Positions 13,571 to 14,076 of a stretch of DNA of 14,076 bases are shown here, in pieces. Both the position numbers and the translations under genes were made by a program. Source of the stretch: an uncultured Nitrospinaceae bacterium. Lineage in GTDB: Bacteria > Nitrospinota > Nitrospinia > Nitrospinales > VA-1. The notes beneath the pieces were generated by a model. The model was not told the DNA's origin and did no database searches. It saw only the letters and a list, made by a program, of their open reading frames with translations. Location: NCBI GenBank assembly GCA_938073925.1, contig CALJGH010000242.1, positions 1 through 14,076 of the forward strand. The letters run 5' to 3'. Position 1 is the stretch's first letter, and the number at the start of each line of letters is the position of its first letter.

Positions 13571-14076
13571 TATTTCCTTTGGCCAAAAGCTCAATATTTA
13601 TCGGTCAAAAACTATTTGGATCGGTATTAGAAGTCATAATAGAATGAAGATAAAAATTCCTACCCAGATCCAAGATCAAAGTCAGGTTAAATAAACAGAG
13701 TTTAAATGATTTTCCAGTCAGTGTATCATCAAAGGTTTTATCCCTGTTTATCCTGTTTATTCCAACTATTTTATTATTCGCAAAAAAAATAATCTTGAAA
13801 AAATTATATATTTTGGAAACCCACATAATAAGGACTAGAGTGAATTAATCTTAAAGGGTCACGAATGAGTATGGGGAAATAACGGGAGAAATTTTTTCAC
13901 ATGATGCAATTTTGGCAAAAGAATTCTTAAAAACTATTTACTACTTAATTCGCAAAGTGGAATACTTTTTGTGGGATCGCTTAAAATTGTTCCAACTGTA
14001 GAAGTGCGGAACATTTTCTCGACCAAACCTATCGAATCATTCAACCTTGTATGCAATCGACAAAGATTAGTGCCAT
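13571..14076. other. No supported gene to the end of the window
   Basis: The stretch is AT-rich. A minus-strand ORF at 13605-13826 lacks coding character. It covers TTTATCCCTGTTTATCCTG (13738-13756), a low-complexity motif that I recall seeing in many intergenic regions. From 13905 the plus strand stays open to the window edge for 57 codons (GSLKIVPTVEVRNIFSTKPI) without a start codon, so a gene fragment entering from the right cannot be excluded. Confidence 0.4.

Noticed and set aside
13605..13826. Minus-strand 73-residue ORF with INRIN pattern
   Set aside because: It derives from the TTTATCCTG-type low-complexity motif; it has no ribosome site and no coding character.

Overview
This is an AT-rich, protein-coding window from a diderm (Gram-negative) bacterium. 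The evidence is a PqiABC envelope lipid-transport set, a lipobox lipoprotein, Sec signal peptides and an RND-type inner-membrane transporter. I cannot fix the phylum from the sequence; a proteobacterium or a Nitrospinota-like marine lineage would both fit. There is no rRNA, tRNA or CRISPR array in the window.

Layout. (1) Positions 1-670, minus strand: a decayed chimera in which the N-terminal part of a RimK-associated zinc-protease (retropepsin-like) domain runs in frame into the C-terminal catalytic part of a tyrosine recombinase. (2) 672-1595, minus: a cation diffusion facilitator of the ZnT9-like type. (3) 1700-9425, plus: the core of the window, a compact five-gene operon, pqiA-pqiB-pqiC-(LolA-like protein)-(RND transporter with a C-terminal cyclic-nucleotide-binding-like domain). 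Intergenic distances are 15, 4 and 2 bases, followed by a 4-base GTGA overlap. A sigma70-type promoter lies upstream, and a perfect 6-4-6 palindrome sits across its spacer like a TetR-type operator. (4) 9611-11297: a decayed zone holding a small minus-strand gene interrupted by a TAG, a secreted helical protein with a good terminator, and the remnant of a LysR/NhaR-like regulator. (5) 11341-12285: a DUF3445/HODM-like haem oxygenase-family protein. (6) 12286-12967: mostly non-coding, with a possible 31-residue membrane microprotein. (7) 12968-13570: an exported thioredoxin-like protein fused to a DUF3721-like tail, in which every cysteine is missing. (8) 13571-14076: no gene that I can support.

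How the genes may work together. PqiB should form a periplasm-spanning MCE tube. PqiA is its inner-membrane partner and PqiC its outer-membrane lipoprotein. The two genes that follow, a LolA-fold periplasmic carrier and an RND permease, form a second and mechanistically different envelope lipid/lipoprotein export pair. Having both in one transcription unit suggests a single lipid-trafficking programme under one repressor, with the RND pump possibly gated by a cyclic nucleotide. This coupling, the repeat-lengthened PqiB needle and the cysteine-free thioredoxin/DUF3721 protein are the most interesting items. All family assignments are from memory of motifs, without database searches.
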